Of a DNA stretch of 64,000 bases, positions 33,721 to 47,279 are shown piece by piece. Where the stretch lies: positions 7,800,105 to 7,864,104 of the forward strand of contig JALGQZ010000013.1 in assembly GCA_023105745.1 (NCBI GenBank), read 5' to 3'. Under the pieces are notes generated by a model. The model saw nothing but the letters and a program-made list of their open reading frames with translations. It did no database searches and was not told where the DNA came from. This DNA comes from Austropuccinia psidii (taxonomy: Eukaryota > Basidiomycota > Pucciniomycetes > Pucciniales > Sphaerophragmiaceae). Made by a program: the position numbers and the translations under genes. Position 1 is the first letter of the stretch. Each line of letters begins with the position of its first letter.

Positions 33721-34014
33721 TGGCCAGATGTATTGAAACTTGCTTTCTGGTCAGTTCCATTCTGTCACCTCCTAATGTAAGAGGTGAGCATGAATTATCT
33801 AATAGAATATGGGCAGATGTAGCAAATCTCACTCATCACCTCCTAATGTTAGAGGTGAGGAGTGGGTTTGGGAAGTGACTGCAAGCAGCGTATATATTAC
33901 AACTAGACAACTGTGGTTCCTCATAAATGCGCAGTGTGGATTAGTAATATACAAGTAATTCTTTGCTACAAGAATAGTTGGCTGTCATGTTGTCGCGTCA
34001 GTCATATTTCAACA
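33721..34014 (-). repeat. Copia 5' LTR with an internal 89-bp duplication (294 bp)
   Basis: The minus-strand start TGTTGAAATATGACTGACG is at 34014. The terminal motif occurs twice, as TGGCCAGATGTA at 33721 and TGGGCAGATGTA at 33810. Each is followed by a CATCACCTCCTAATG- or TGTCACCTCCTAATG-type segment and GAGGTGAG. The left LTR has one copy, which explains the length difference. Confidence 0.75.
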
Positions 34015-37000
34015 GGATCTATATAGAAGTTAAAGCTTTTTTTATGAGCTGTATAATGGTATTGCCTCCAAAAAATCAAGGCAGGGTAATATGGAAGTTT
34101 GATTGTTTGGCTCATATACATTCTTGGGCATAAAAGATTCGGGGCCAAAAATATAGACTCAAGATCATAGTAAAAGAAAAATTAGTAAAAATTAGACATG
34201 AAATCACAAAAGATGAAGTGAAAAGAGAAAAAAATAAACAAAATCAATACAAATAAAAGAATTAAATTAATAATAATTATACTATTATTAAGATAACTTA
34301 ATCAGAATGAATAACCCACCCAAAAATGAAATTAAATAAGAGAAAAGGAAGTAAAATTAAAATTTCAAGAAATAGAGAAAAAGACAAAAGAGCTAAAAAA
34401 GAATAATATATTTCAAGTATTTAGATATACAAACACTTATGAGGCACATAAATATCTGAATGAAGATAAAGATAGATAAACTTGAATAAATTAAAAAAAT
34501 TCAATAAGGTTGAAATTCAAAGTAAAAATTAACAATCAAAAATCAAAACACATAGAAACTTTACAAATAAAGAAAAAATACAGGAATTTGTAAGTTAATC
34601 CTGAATACAGCCAAAGCAAATAGGACTATTAACCAAAAATAACAAATAAAGCCTAAAATTACTGAAAGAAAAATGGGGAAGATGTCTCCGAAAAAATAAT
34701 AAAACATGAGAATGAATACTAATGTCCCTAAATCAAAACTAAAATGAAATAATTAAGATAAATTCTTTGAAAGAAATGGGGAAACTATAAGATCATACCA
34801 AAGAATTAGCAGACTTGAATTTATGATATTCCCAAAAGAATATCACTTTTTAAGACAAATAGATAAAATTCCCAATGACTAACTGTGATTGAAAAGGCCC
34901 AAAAGGGGCTCAAGAGGACTATGAGATAACTGGAACCTTGGTAATGAACCTTAAGAAAGTTATTGGGTTGAATTTAGCCCAAAATGAAATGCATTGAAAG
35001 AGCTCTGATAACAATTTAATCAAGAAACTATCAGGAACCTTTTCTAATGGTATGTGAAGACCATTGAACTTTGGGTAAGCATTTGAAATAAGTCTTGTTT
35101 GCACTAAAAAAAGGTCTATTATTAAGTTGTGTTTTTAAATAGCTCAATTCAAATCTTGAATAAAATTAAGGCACTTTTTGAAAGACATTTATCTAAGTTT
35201 TGAACAATTTATTGTTCATTTTCTTCTGTGTTATTATTTTTTATAAGTTTTGAAGACTTGAAGCTCAATTCTTATGAAGAATTTAATATTTATTGAAGGA
35301 TATCCAGGCCATGGTTTGATAGAATTACCACACCCTTTTTCTCCTGCTTATTGTGGTGATTTGTTCCATTCCTTTTGAGTGGAAATAGTATCAAGTTCTC
35401 TTAGATCCTATGGACATATCAAGAGGATAATATTATACTGGATTTCATAATGTCAAATTCCTGAAATAATCAATGCCAATTTCTATAAAATATTTCCATA
35501 TGTCACAACTAATTTCTGCTCTATAACTGGGAGGTATTCAACTTTTTGTTTTGATTCAACCCAAATCTATGGGCCTTTCAGCTCATGGCGTCTGTATTAT
35601 ATTAAAATGGAATTAAATATTTGAATTATTATTTCAAATTAATAGATAAATTTTCTATCAGAGCAATATATATATATAGAGCCTTGAAAAAATGATATTT
35701 TTAATGGAAAAGTTCCTTTAAAATAGACAGAAACATTCAAAAATCAATTGCTTAGTCTTTGAAAGAAAAAATTAAGTAAACACACATGATAAAAATGATT
35801 AATTTCGGGCTGATATATAAAAGAAAAAATGAAGCTCATATGTTTGCTTCTTTAGGTAGGTAAAACATTCCTTAAATATTCCAAAGATGGGTGAAAATTT
35901 GAGTATTTGTTTTTTATTATGAATTCTTTGCATAAAAACTTCAAGTATCTGATCACGAATAATCTTATATATTCCATGAAATATTCTTGAAGTTTTTCAG
36001 GAAATCAGGGACTATTTTCTTGAGGAAGAAATATAATAATACTTTTGCATATTGGTTAAAATCAATTTAGCTCATGGGTTTTAAAAGATTTTCAAATGAA
36101 ATTTACTCATTTTTCAAGTCGAAAAATGAAATAGTTTGTTCATTCAAATTTATGAAATGAGTCCCATTGATCTTATAGCAAAAAAACACTAATTAGCCAA
36201 TATTAACTTTCTTGATGGCCCTTTCATATATAAATTGCAAAAATACATCTTCTGATTTTTGAGGATAATGCAGGCTTCCCTGTGATATTATACTCACCAA
36301 AAGAGATGGTATAAAAGGTTTTTAGAAGGAAATAGAGAATAGAGGGTGTGTGAGAAAGAGAGCTCCTATTTGAAGCTTTCACCTGTTGTTCTCATAAATT
36401 TTACTTTGTAATATATCATGTACTAAATAATAAAATCTAAAATCATCTTTAATGATGGTAAGATAATCTCAATCTATCAAGAGGTTTATCTTAATTAAAT
36501 CAAAGCTCCCAGAGTTTAATTGATATTCTCAAGAACATATAGCTGTATGAACCACAATTCCATTTCTTGGGATTTTTTTCAAGTAAAAATGTCAATTACA
36601 AAGGTGAAAAACCATTGCAAATACTTGAAAAGGATTCCTTTTTGTGAAACTTAAAATTGTTTTATGCTGAGGTAACGTTCCTGTTTTTTCAACTTTATAT
36701 AGCTTGTTATATAGCCGAAGTCAAATCTTTATGCGTAAAATTAATGAATAATGTTTTATTCTTCATTATTTTAATTGGAAAAATCTTTTGGACCAATCAT
36801 AACACATAAGGGGAGGCTTTCCAGTATTCTCAAAATAAACAAATCCATACTGTGACATTTTCATAATGATAAATATTCTCAAAAGAAAATAAAAGAGTAA
36901 CTATTTGAAGAAAACCAGTCTCCACTAAATCATTGTCACTAATATAGAAAATGCTCATGATACATTATTTCAATGAAAATTTAAGGTGCATTTTTCTATT

Positions 37001-38145
37001 CCATAAGCATATAATTTTGAAAATATTACTTTTAATTTTCAACTTTTTTGGGTTTATTCATGAACTTGGAGATTTATTTTACATTTATAGGAATTTCTTA
37101 GGTATTAATCCAAGTAGAAAAAGAACGTAAATCTTTTTGATCAAAAATACTCTAAATGAATAAAGTATAAGAAAAATAAATCACAAACAGTTTCTTGTAG
37201 AAATTTTTTAAATTAGTTTTCCTTTTAAATTTCTTGAAGAAATATTCAAAAGTATTTTCCTTTCCAAATTTTTTCCTGTATCCAAAAAATATAGCTCAAA
37301 ATGTTTTATTAAATTTCATATACTAAAGCTTCTCCCACAAGCTTCTTTCTATTTTTCTTTGAAGTTTTCAAAAAATATCTTTACACATGCTTTTTATCAA
37401 TAAAGAAAATCCCACTTACACAAATGAAACTTATATTTGGCCCAAAAAATGTGGAATTTTTTCAAACATCTAATCTTCAAAATATTTAAGTGTAAATTTC
37501 GTCATAAACTTTTTTCTCTGAAATTTGTTACAGTTAAGATAATAAACTTATGAAAAGTCAGAACATCCAAAAACTATAACACCTGTATTTGGTTAACTTC
37601 TTTTTCCTGGGACTCAGCACTTTTTTGCAAGGAATTCACAAATTTCTTTGAGAATTCTGAAAGATACCCATTGAGATCTACTCAAAATATGGTAAGTATT
37701 GATAAAGAGATATAAAAAGCTTCCGAATTTGTATCAAAAATCTTTCAAAAGGAACAAGATGATATTTGAATTTTGAACATTTCTTGAATTATTTTGGACA
37801 GAGTATTAGTATTGTTCTAACAAAAAATTTGAGAATATAATCTCCAATTGGGCTTTGATGCACTTTTTTCCATTTACTAATACCTCTATGGGTATCTCCA
37901 AGCTATGAAGCTACTTGTCATCCTGTGACTCAAAACCAGCACACAGGCATGACAGCCAAATACCATAAACCAATGGTAAAGCCAAGATACCATCAAAATA
38001 TGAAGCTGAGCAAAATTACCTCAGAACATATCAAAATAAATAGAAAACTCACCTCTTTCCAAATATACAAGTACCATCATAATAGGACAAAGAATAACAA
38101 AGTTATTCCTGCTCAAAATTGTTTCTGAGGATAAACCTTAATTTT
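34015..38145. other. AT-rich non-coding stretch with a possible solo LTR
   Basis: No gene seen. At about 36308-36440 a TATA-like GGTATAAAAGG is followed by a purine-rich transcript-start-like region and AATAAAATC, as in an LTR U3-R segment. There is no partner or boundary, so it is only suggestive. The rest is decayed repeat. Confidence 0.4.
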
Positions 38146-38149
38146 AACC

Positions 38150-39345
38150 TCTAATCTGAATTACAGAGTAAGAGGCTTAACCCCTTCAAATGGGTATTCA
38201 CAATGAAGCTCTCAGTAAGAGCTATCCAATGGTACCAGCCAAACTTAGCTAGCACCAGTATTACAGAAGTTATGGCTAAATTCAGGTCAAATAAGGGTTA
38301 ATAAAACATTCACCTCTCATATACCTTCTACAGTTTTAGTGTGGGATACCTAAAGTGGGTCCTTTTTGGAAAGAGAACAGTCAGGGCTGTCTGATGGTGC
38401 AATTAATTTCCCCATATCTCATCTAGAACAAAATTTATAAGTCAAACAAGCCCAATACAGCTTTTTGCCTAAAACACGCATATGTACAAAAATCTTGTAC
38501 ATGGCATAACTTGGCCATATTTAATGATATCCATATCAAATGAGATACCATTGTGTATAGCACATACAGGGCTACACACCAAACCAATTTTGAGGTTGAT
38601 ATTTCAAAAAATGACAAAGGTATGGCTGCTTTAAGGTCAAAATCTCACAGTTTGGCCAATACAGCCTTACCATGGGATAATATCCCATAACTATGATTAT
38701 GAGGTGTCAAAAAGACAAAGAAGGTTGTTTTTAATTCAACACCTCATAGTGCATTCAATACTGGGGTCCCATACAGGCTCTGTACAGCATCTTATGTGTC
38801 ATACACGTCAGAATAAGGCTATGTGGTCCCCAGATGAAAATTTTCACCCTGTATTGGTGAAAACCTCCCAGATGTGGTTTTAAAGCCACATCTGAGCCCA
38901 ATACAGGATATACAGGCCTTTTGCAAACCACAAGTCTGTCCTTGAGAGTGAAAAATCTTCACTTACTCTACATGAAAAGGTCTAGCAGCCTTTTCACCCC
39001 ATTTCAGGATAAAAGGAGGCCTTTTCACTGCCAGAAAAGGAATCCCCATCCTGCTCTTAAATTCCTATGTATTACAACTGTCAAAAAACAGTTATACTAT
39101 TGGAAAATAATCAGGTTAAACTTTAAACTTAAGTATTGTAGCTCTTGTCATAGTAATCCAACTGGTAAGACTGCACCCAGGGCTTTCAGCAGTGCTCACC
39201 ACCACTATATTATCATAGTAAAGCCCTTAATATTTTAATTCAACCATTTATTACTATCAATCAAACTCTTTTCAAAACTAACTTCCACAATGTCGCAGTC
39301 ATAGTTAAAGCTGTGAATACTATTATACACCTTCATCATAGACTC
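38150..39345 (+). mobile_element. Probable 5' LTR of the second Ty3/gypsy element
   Basis: Shares a series of ordered phrases with 47280-47960: ATTATGAGGTGTCAAAA; GAAAATTTTCACC / GAAAATTCTCACC; and AAGCCACATCTGAGCCCAAT / AAACCACATATGGGCATCAA. Its right end (39195-39370: AAGCCC, GTCGCAGTCATAGTTAAAGC, ATAGACTCAGCCTGGAAC) is also found near 55400-55500 as an LTR fragment. Flanking positions around the pol remnant support the call. The left edge is approximate. Confidence 0.55.
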
Positions 39346-40450
39346 AGCCTGGAACTACTCATTCAAACTCTATGCATCCTTATGGAGCAATTATCCTCAA
39401 AAAAAAGGCATTCTTTGATGGTTTTTCCCCAAAAAAACCAAGCTCAAATTTACAAGCAATGAATATTTTTCTTATCAAACTAGCAGTTATATTCATTTGA
39501 CAATAAAATCAATCCATAAATTGTGTAAATTTGGATGAGAATAAGTGATGCAAATCATTGGCCAAAATCTGAATTTGAAATATATTCAACAGGAGGTTTT
39601 GAAAATTTCCCCATTGACCCTCCAAAAATAATTTTGCAAGTAAGTTAAAGATATAATTCCTAGTATTGAATTCCTCTAGATTGCTTTTTGATAGCGGCAG
39701 AACTTTCTTTGGAGAATATTTGAAGATAGAAATTAACAAATTACTCATTTGCTTGATTTCTGTTATCAAGGGGTACAAAAAACTACATAGATGTGAAATT
39801 CCTCATCAGAATATCATCTATTCTTCAGTTTGAAAATTTTTGGTCCATTTTTCCAAAAAATTATTTTTAACCATTTCTACTCATTAAAATTTTTCATAAT
39901 TTTATATTTTTGAAAAAGACTTTTTCCTATAATTCTCAATTTCAAATAGAAGGGTTCAATCTGAACTTCTCACAGCTCAATTATTTGAAATTACCCACAT
40001 TTCAGCATTTTGCTCAAAGAAGTTGAGCTATTCTTGGAAGACATAATACTTATCCCATCTTTCATTCTGTTGAATAAATGGAACAAATAAAATCATCTTG
40101 GATTAATGATTTATTTGATGATCATTTTATTTAAAGAATCCCAAATTTCTGTTGAATTTGAAGAATAATCACTCCAGATCTATGAGGTAGAGTCAAAAAT
40201 CCCAGTTTTGAGGGAACAGTAAAAATTACCAAGAAACACTACGCTCAAATTTCAATATGGATTTATTTTGATAACTTCATTTGGATAGATTCTTTTTTCA
40301 AAGAAGAGAATTCTGCAAGCCAATTGTTTTATAAGAAGTGAAAAAATATACCTTTATTAAGAGGGATATCTGTTTTATAATCTAACATCCAGCTAAATAT
40401 TTATATATCCAGTGAGAGATTTTGAACAACCTTTCTATAATTACAGATTT
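39346..40450. other. AT-rich interior sequence, no gene
   Basis: Probably the decayed leader/gag area of the second gypsy element or a nested repeat. No motif recognised. Confidence 0.35.
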
Positions 40451-43045
40451 TTTGAATTGAAATTTTCAATTTTGAAATTATTTTTTAGACTTTTCAGTTC
40501 TTCCAAGACTTCCAATTTAAATAAACCAAATCCATAACATGTGGATATGAAAATTTGATTAAACATAATTTACTTTTCCTATCCAAAAAATCTGTATAAG
40601 GTAAAATTAAGGAAAAAATAGTAATCTAGAGATTATTTGAGAGAAAACACACCACAATGATTGTTTTCAACTTTAATAATATAAAGAAATAATATTATAA
40701 AGTGTTAATTCTTTTCTAAAAATAAAAATTTATCCAAAAATAATCTGAAAGAGATATTTATGGCTGCAAAAGAAATTTCTCCAAGAGAATTTTCAATTTG
40801 ACTTTATTAAGAAAAGAACTTCAGGAAATTAATATAAAAAAATGAGCTCTGAAATGAACATTAAAGAGAAAACATACTGAAAAGTTACCAGAGTAGATTT
40901 GGAAACAAAGTGATAATTTCTACAGTGATAAAAGATGCTTGAGTTCCCTTTTGAGGTGGTTCAATGGTAAAATAATCATAAAGACCTACAAACAGTGATT
41001 ATAATTATTTTTCCATGTGGTCAAGAGGTCAAAAATGATTTCAAAATTGTGGTTGAAATCTTTCATTTAGTGTCTTAAAGATGTTTAAACTAATTATAAA
41101 AGGAAAGGAGAGATGGGGCAAAGAAGAAATTCTTTTAAAGCCACCAATTTCCTTCCTCCAAAAGGGAATTTTACTATAATCAGTTGCAAAAAACACCCTT
41201 ACAATGGAAAAGCCAATTCTGGAATCATAAAAACCTGGTTTTGACCCAAAAAAGAGCTATTTTTAGCCATTTCTATGGTAATAATTGGTTGTGGGCCTCC
41301 AAATCACATAATAATAATTTTCATAGACCTTGAAAACAGTTTAAAATGACTTTCTGAAGTATTTTTTAATTGAATTATAGTTTTAACCACTTTGCAACAG
41401 CTAATACCTACTTGGTTGTTATCAAAACCTCATTATCAATTGAGTTACAGACCCTGTGATTTGATTACAGGCCAATATTAAGGAAGATTTGCATGAATTT
41501 TGACATTTCACACCTTTCAGAAAGAAATTTGGGAGAGTCTGGCAACCTTTGAGCCAGAATCACTTTTCCCCCAAAAAATTAATCTCTTCAATTCATTTTT
41601 TATTTAATCCCTGACCATGTATTATAATTAACACTTGAAATACTTAATTCAATTAAAGAATTACAGTACACAATTTTGAAGATCCATTTCTCACAGGTAA
41701 ACTTAAGTTCACTTATGAAATACATGCACACATTTTGACATTTTAATTGGAAATAATTTGATTCCACCTAGCTTCTAAGCAATCCACGACACCACCAAAG
41801 CTTTAACACAAAAACTGATGGTTAAAATCACATTTTTTTTTAAGTAAGTTTAGGATTTGATTACTTTCATATTTGCATACAGAAAACACTAAAGACTTAA
41901 TTTAAGTTTATCTAGAGTTGGGTTACAGAAATTTCACTCAGGGTGACTCCACTTAAAATTTAATGAGGGATCCAATGGTGAAATAATTTTTGTGTTTTTT
42001 TTTAATGGAAAAAGCTGAAATATGTTTTTTTAACTTTTTTACAAAAACCAATTTTGATATCTTTAGGGTGCCTGTGAAACTCCATATGTTTTTAGTAAAA
42101 ATACACAAGCTCTTATGAATTTTTACCAGTTTATTTCCAGGACACCTCCTTTTATGGTAAAACCATTCATAAAGGCCATTTTCTCAAAAAAGTTCTTAAG
42201 AATAGATTTTGGACCTTATCTAAATTATTGCTTCTTATTTTTGGGGTATCTTCTATATTACTCTCATTTTTGGTATTTTTCAATTGACCAATTTCAAAAA
42301 ATGCCAAATGTCATTCAAAATGAAGAAAAATAATTCCACCCAGGGATTTTTCCACTTTCTTTTTCAAGAAAGGTGATATTTTTGAGAGCTGTTGAGAATC
42401 TTTCCTCAATATTTGAAAAACAAATTGAGGGTGATAGATCAAGCTCAAAAGGCAGGTTTTCAGCTCGGTCTTTTACCCTCAAACCTTTTCAAAAAATTAT
42501 AAAAGACTTCCTATCAGTTCCCAATAAGCTTAAATTTATCTAAACAAAGTAGTCGAATCCATAATTTGAATCTTCCTTTCTTGAATTTGAATCATTTTTT
42601 CTATTTCTCTGAATAGCTTGATTTAAAAAATAGTTTTAAGAAAATATTGAAAAAGCAAGAGTATTATAAAAGCCAGCTAATAACAAAAAAAATCATTTAT
42701 ATAATGTGAAAGGATTTTTTGAGGCATTTTGTTGGAAAAGAGCCTATTTAGATGTCTATGCCATAAAATTATGCATTTTGGCGCTAATCTGGTCAGAACA
42801 TGTATGGGCTTATGTGCTTCTACCAGAACCCTATTTTTAAAAAAAAATTACTTCATTATTTCAAGTCATAATATTTCTTCACATGTTTTTTTTCAGTTTC
42901 CATATTCATATAAATTTATTATTAAGTTTCATTCTAAATTTAAATTTTATATTTCAAAATAATTATTTTATCTTTCATCATAGCTTATTTTAAGCTTTGT
43001 GGCCGTTTGGGTATGTGAAAAACCCTCTAAGGCTCACACATCTAT
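40450..43045 (+). repeat. Long dispersed non-coding repeat, copy X
   Basis: Collinear with 51600-53545: AAAATTTATCCAAAAAT, TTTATGGCTGCAAAAGAAAT / TTTATGGCTACCAAAAAGAT, AACCTCATTATCAATTGAG / AACCTCATCATCAATTGAG, CAGACCCTGTGA, and the end GTGGCCGTTTGGGTATGTG with TCTAAGGCTCACA. No protein. It lies directly left of the gypsy pol remnant, in the same orientation as copies Y and Z. Confidence 0.65.
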
Positions 43046-43199
43046 AGTGAAACCCGGAAAGGGGATGGGGTACATCCATGGAACCCCAACAAGTTTTTTC
43101 AATGTTTATTTGTGGTTAAAAACCCACTTATTATTGAAACAGGGGAAATTTTCTCTGTAGTGGCCAGGCACTATCAGGATAGAATAGACACTTTACTAC

Positions 43200-46100
43200 C
43201 ATGGTGCAGAAGTGCTACCCACTAAAGCTAAGAACTTTACCAGTGTATCAGGTAAAATGAACTCACTTGCGAGAAATATCAATAAAGTCATAATACCACA
43301 AAAGAAGAGGAATCTTAGACTCAAAGCAGAATTTCTAGTGCTTGAAAATGCACATATCATATATTTCATACTGGGAACAGAACAATTGAGGATTTATGAT
43401 ATAGACATCTATAATGGCAAAAACAGGCACCTCACGTTTGGTACAGAAAAAGAGAAGGAATTATCATTTGATATGAAAATAATCCAGAACCCATAACAAA
43501 TCACCCTAGAGAATCTCTTGGGAAATTTCAAAGAAATTCAAAATAGCACCTTTCTCACACCAAAGCTGAAAATCCTTCTACTGAGAGTGCCAAGGAGCCA
43601 TAGGCGTACATTTCACATTGATGAATAACCTTTGGGAAAGATTGGGGGTTATTAAATAGACTTATTCCTGGCTTTTGAAAGGCCTTAACTACTTGTGCTT
43701 AAAAGACCACCATACTCAGAAAGGCTGGAAACCAGGAAAGAGACTAAGAAATACATAAATGAACTCCTGGATGTAGAATTCACCAAAAAGATGTAACATA
43801 ACAACATATTGGAATACACTACCCTAGTCCTTATAACATGGCACTATTTGAAATCAAAAGCTTTGTCAGTATTTCAAATCACTAGATAATTACACAAAGG
43901 AAGAAGGGTACCCTATACTAAAGATAGCTTATGCACTTAACAAACTTTCCAAAGCAATATTCATCACAAAGACCTATTTCATGAAAGGCTTTCACCATAA
44001 TGGAGCTAAAAACAACCCCCATCAGGCTACTCACAATTATATATCATTATACCAGGATGCCTTTTTGTATCAAGAATGCCTATCTCACTTTCAGAGAATA
44101 ATGTAAAATTTCTTTTCAGAAGAGATATTGAACAGATGGACAGTGGTTTGCATTTATTATATCATCATATATTCAGAAACCTGGAAATACCAGGTCAAAT
44201 ATGTGGACCGGTTTAGGTAAATGTACCCCAAAAACCTGAAAATCAAACTTAAGGAGTGTAGCTTTGGTTAGAAAGAACTACCTGCACTAGAGCCTAAAGT
44301 CTCATGCCTAAGCCTAGCCATTGACTAGAAGAAGAAGCATCAGTAAGGCAGAAGCCAGTACCTAAGAATATCAAAAAAAGGTAATCTTCTTAGGGCTTTC
44401 TAGCTACTTTAAAATCCCTATCAAAAAAATTTTTCAAATTACCAGAAGTCTCCACAAAGTGTGTTCAAAAGGTTTAGTTTTTGAAATTACAAACAAAGGG
44501 AGATATAAATATAAGATGATTAAATATGAACTCACAAATGCACTATTCCTAATTATTCCAGACTTTGAGCTACCATTCGAGCTGTATATCAATGCAGAAT
44601 ACAGCTGAGGACTAGGATATGCCTCTACCAGAGGCAAGTCGTGGAGGGTGATCCCAAAGAAGCTTACATATGCAATATTTCTAGAGAATTAAGGCACTCT
44701 GAATTCAGATATGGAGCTACACAAACATAATGCCTCTTCTTAGTATGGTCCTTGGAGAAGTTCTACTATTACTTTGAAGGATAAGTCTTTTAATTATATA
44801 CAGACTTCACTGCACTCAAGTCCCTACTCAACATGGAAACTACAAACAGAAAGCTCTTAATATGGAGGATATCCATGCAAGAGTACAGTGGGAACATTAC
44901 TACAAGATACAAATAATGAAAAAAGGGTTTCCACTTCAGATAGACTGAGTAGATGGCCACTAAAAAATTACAGAGTTCATTCAGATTATGACCCAGATAT
45001 AGGGACCAAAATATCTATAAAATATATGAAAGATGTTAGAAGAAGACCCTTCAAACTATCACACTTTGTTTTATATAATTATGGGACTAATCTAAGTAGA
45101 GGTATTCCTTTAAAAAATAGAGACTCCTATGTTGGGGATAAGCTCATCAGAGGTTCATGATGAGTTTTTCAAATAATTACAGCTAGCTCATGCAAGATAT
45201 AAACAATTGAGAACTCTGGAACAATTACTTCAGGAAATGTACAGGAGCCCTTAAATTGAAAGCCAACTTGAGGAACCATGGGCCAACAATTTCCAAAAAA
45301 AAATCTTCCCAATTAATTGATTACTATATCAGAGGAAGAAACACACTAGTGTTCTGGTGATAATGGATAGATGCCACATATCAATGATCCTTCAAGAATT
45401 CCATGCCTTTCCATACATGGGAAAAATGGGTGAATACAGATCAAAGAAAGAGTTTCCATCACAGCATGGTTTCCCAAATGGCAGGCAGGGATGATCAAAT
45501 AAATTAAAATATTTGAAATATTATAGAAGGCTCATACAATCTATTGCACAACTTATGAATCTCTCCAGCATATTGGAGAACACAAACACCCATGGCAAAG
45601 GATTAACTTGGACTGGGTTACAGGACTTGTCCCAGGAGGAAGAGATGATTTGAATTCCTTCCTGATACTAGTGGACAGGTTAAGTAAGAGTATCATATAC
45701 ATTCCTTTTCACAAGGAAGACACATCCATGGACACAGAAATAATGTTTTGGAACAATATAATTGCACACTGTGGAGAACCCATGATTGTCATAAGTGATA
45801 GAGATCCCAAATTTTCATCTGATTTTTGAACCACTCTTTCTAATATTTGGGGTACCAAACCAGCCTTCTATAAAGATTACCACCCACAGACAGAAGGCCT
45901 AGTGCAAAGAATTATCTAGCCTATGGAAGAAACTATTGGGAGATTCTGTCAATATGGGATGGATTATTAAAACCATGATTGGTATACCCATGACTGGGCC
46001 ACACTTCTACCTTAATTCCAACTGTTTTCTGATACCAGTGAGCACTCAGTGATAGCAGAAAAAGAATCTACACATTAGAAAGTGTGGAATGCCCATTTCC

Positions 46101-46690
46101 GGTACAATACTTAAAAAAGAACTTACTAGGTGCACCCTCTACAGCTGAAGCCTTCAACACTATGTGGAAGAAGGCTTGTGATGTTTACTCAAAGCAAATA
46201 ATAGAGGCCAAAGAATATAAAAAACATAGATATGACAAAGGGGACCAATTATTGGTCTCAACACTCAACTTTAATAGTGTTGAGACCCCAAGAAGATGAG
46301 GGATTATTATGTAGGACCTTTTTCCATAATCAAACAGGTGGGTAATAATGAATTACAAGGTCAGCTTACTGAATAATTCTCCAGGACAAACTCAGGTAAA
46401 TCAAGCTCTATTATCAGACAAATGAGGACAAAATTCTCAAGAGGCAAGTAGCCCCTTTACCAGGTAAAATAGGGGTAGAATGCTCACCTGGACCAGTGAA
46501 GAGGGTACTAAAACCCCGGAAATCTGATATCAATGGGAAGGACCATATAAAATACCTTCTGAGGCTTAAGGACCAGATAGTAGAAAAATATAATTGGCTT
46601 CCTAAACAAGACATAACGGATGACAAAATCCATCTCGGGAGGTTCGGAGCCTCCAACAGGACAGAAGAGCTTCATAAATGGTGAGCCTTT
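43200..46690 (+). pseudogene. Second Ty3/gypsy pol with chromodomain (heavily decayed)
   Basis: Domains in order. Protease flank (AEFLVLENAHIIYFILG, about 43335-43395). RT (KTYFMKGFHHNGAK, about 43970; SHFQRIM, about 44085; then CIYYIIIYSETW at about 44150-44180, where the family has a YIDD box, so both catalytic Asp are missing). RNase H (LWRISMQEYSGN and DRLSRWPL, about 44860-44965). Integrase (WVTGLVPGGRDDLNSFLILV, about 45610; ISDRDPKFSSDF, 45790-45830; YHPQTEGLVQRI, about 45878). A chromodomain-like C-terminus (RKSDINGKDHIKYLLRLKDQ to HLGRFGASNR, 46500-46665). Many stops. Chromodomains direct integration to marked chromatin in this clade. Confidence 0.8.
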
Positions 46691-47279
46691 CTTTGAGGGA
46701 GCTTATGTCAGCCTTTGAATAAAAACTAGATAGAAAGAATTAAATCCGAAATTACCATCAACATGGTACAAAATAAAGATTGAAATAAACACCATCAACC
46801 TTTTTTCACAAAATAAAAGGTACGATAAGACCGCAAGCACAAATAAGAGAACCCATTAAGGTTAGTCTGTAAATTTTATCATCTCAAAGTGACAATATTA
46901 CCTTTTCATGAAATATGATTCTTATTATCAAAGAATGAGAATTAACCGGCTCAGTCAGGTTGTACACTCTTGCTGAGCAAACAACTCAATCTTCCCCTCT
47001 CATCTAAAATCTAAATTCCATAGTGTAGACTCACCAAGTGTGTTCTTTTATCAAATTTTTGAATGGGGGCTGTTCAAGGGTAACCATGCCAAGCTTGTAG
47101 CACCACTGGATCAAATATTGGCCCTCATATACTATTTGAACAGCTTGGGAGAGTAATAACATTTTTTCACCTCTCATCTCTCTTCCACAGATTGGATAAG
47201 AGACCAGCCAAGTAGCATATTTTCTGGAAAGGCTAAAACAGGGCCGAATCAAAATCTAGGCCTTTTTTTATGCATCTTA
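46691..47279. other. Downstream untranslated part of the gypsy element
   Basis: Non-coding sequence between the chromodomain end and the LTR-like region; no gene seen. Confidence 0.4.

Larger units (their letters stand above)
29532..34014 (-). mobile_element. Ty1/copia retrotransposon with both LTRs (decayed)
   Basis: The 3' LTR is at 29532-29754 and the 5' LTR at 33721-34014 in element orientation. Both start TGTTRAAAT.TGACTGA on the minus strand and end near CATCTGGCCA or a variant. A purine tract (minus-strand GGGAGAGGG, about 29756-29764) abuts the 3' LTR. Order on the minus strand: gag-like, protease, integrase, reverse transcriptase, RNase H, the copia order. Every domain carries damage. 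I could not identify a clean target-site duplication; ATCTA appears near both sides but not flush with the LTRs. Confidence 0.85.

Noticed and set aside
29518..34021. ATCTA on both sides of the copia element as a target-site duplication
   Set aside because: It is not flush with the LTR ends defined by the TG terminus, so it may be chance.
36295..36440. TATA and AATAAA pair suggesting a solo LTR
   Set aside because: No boundary, partner or target duplication; kept only as a remark in the spacer entry.
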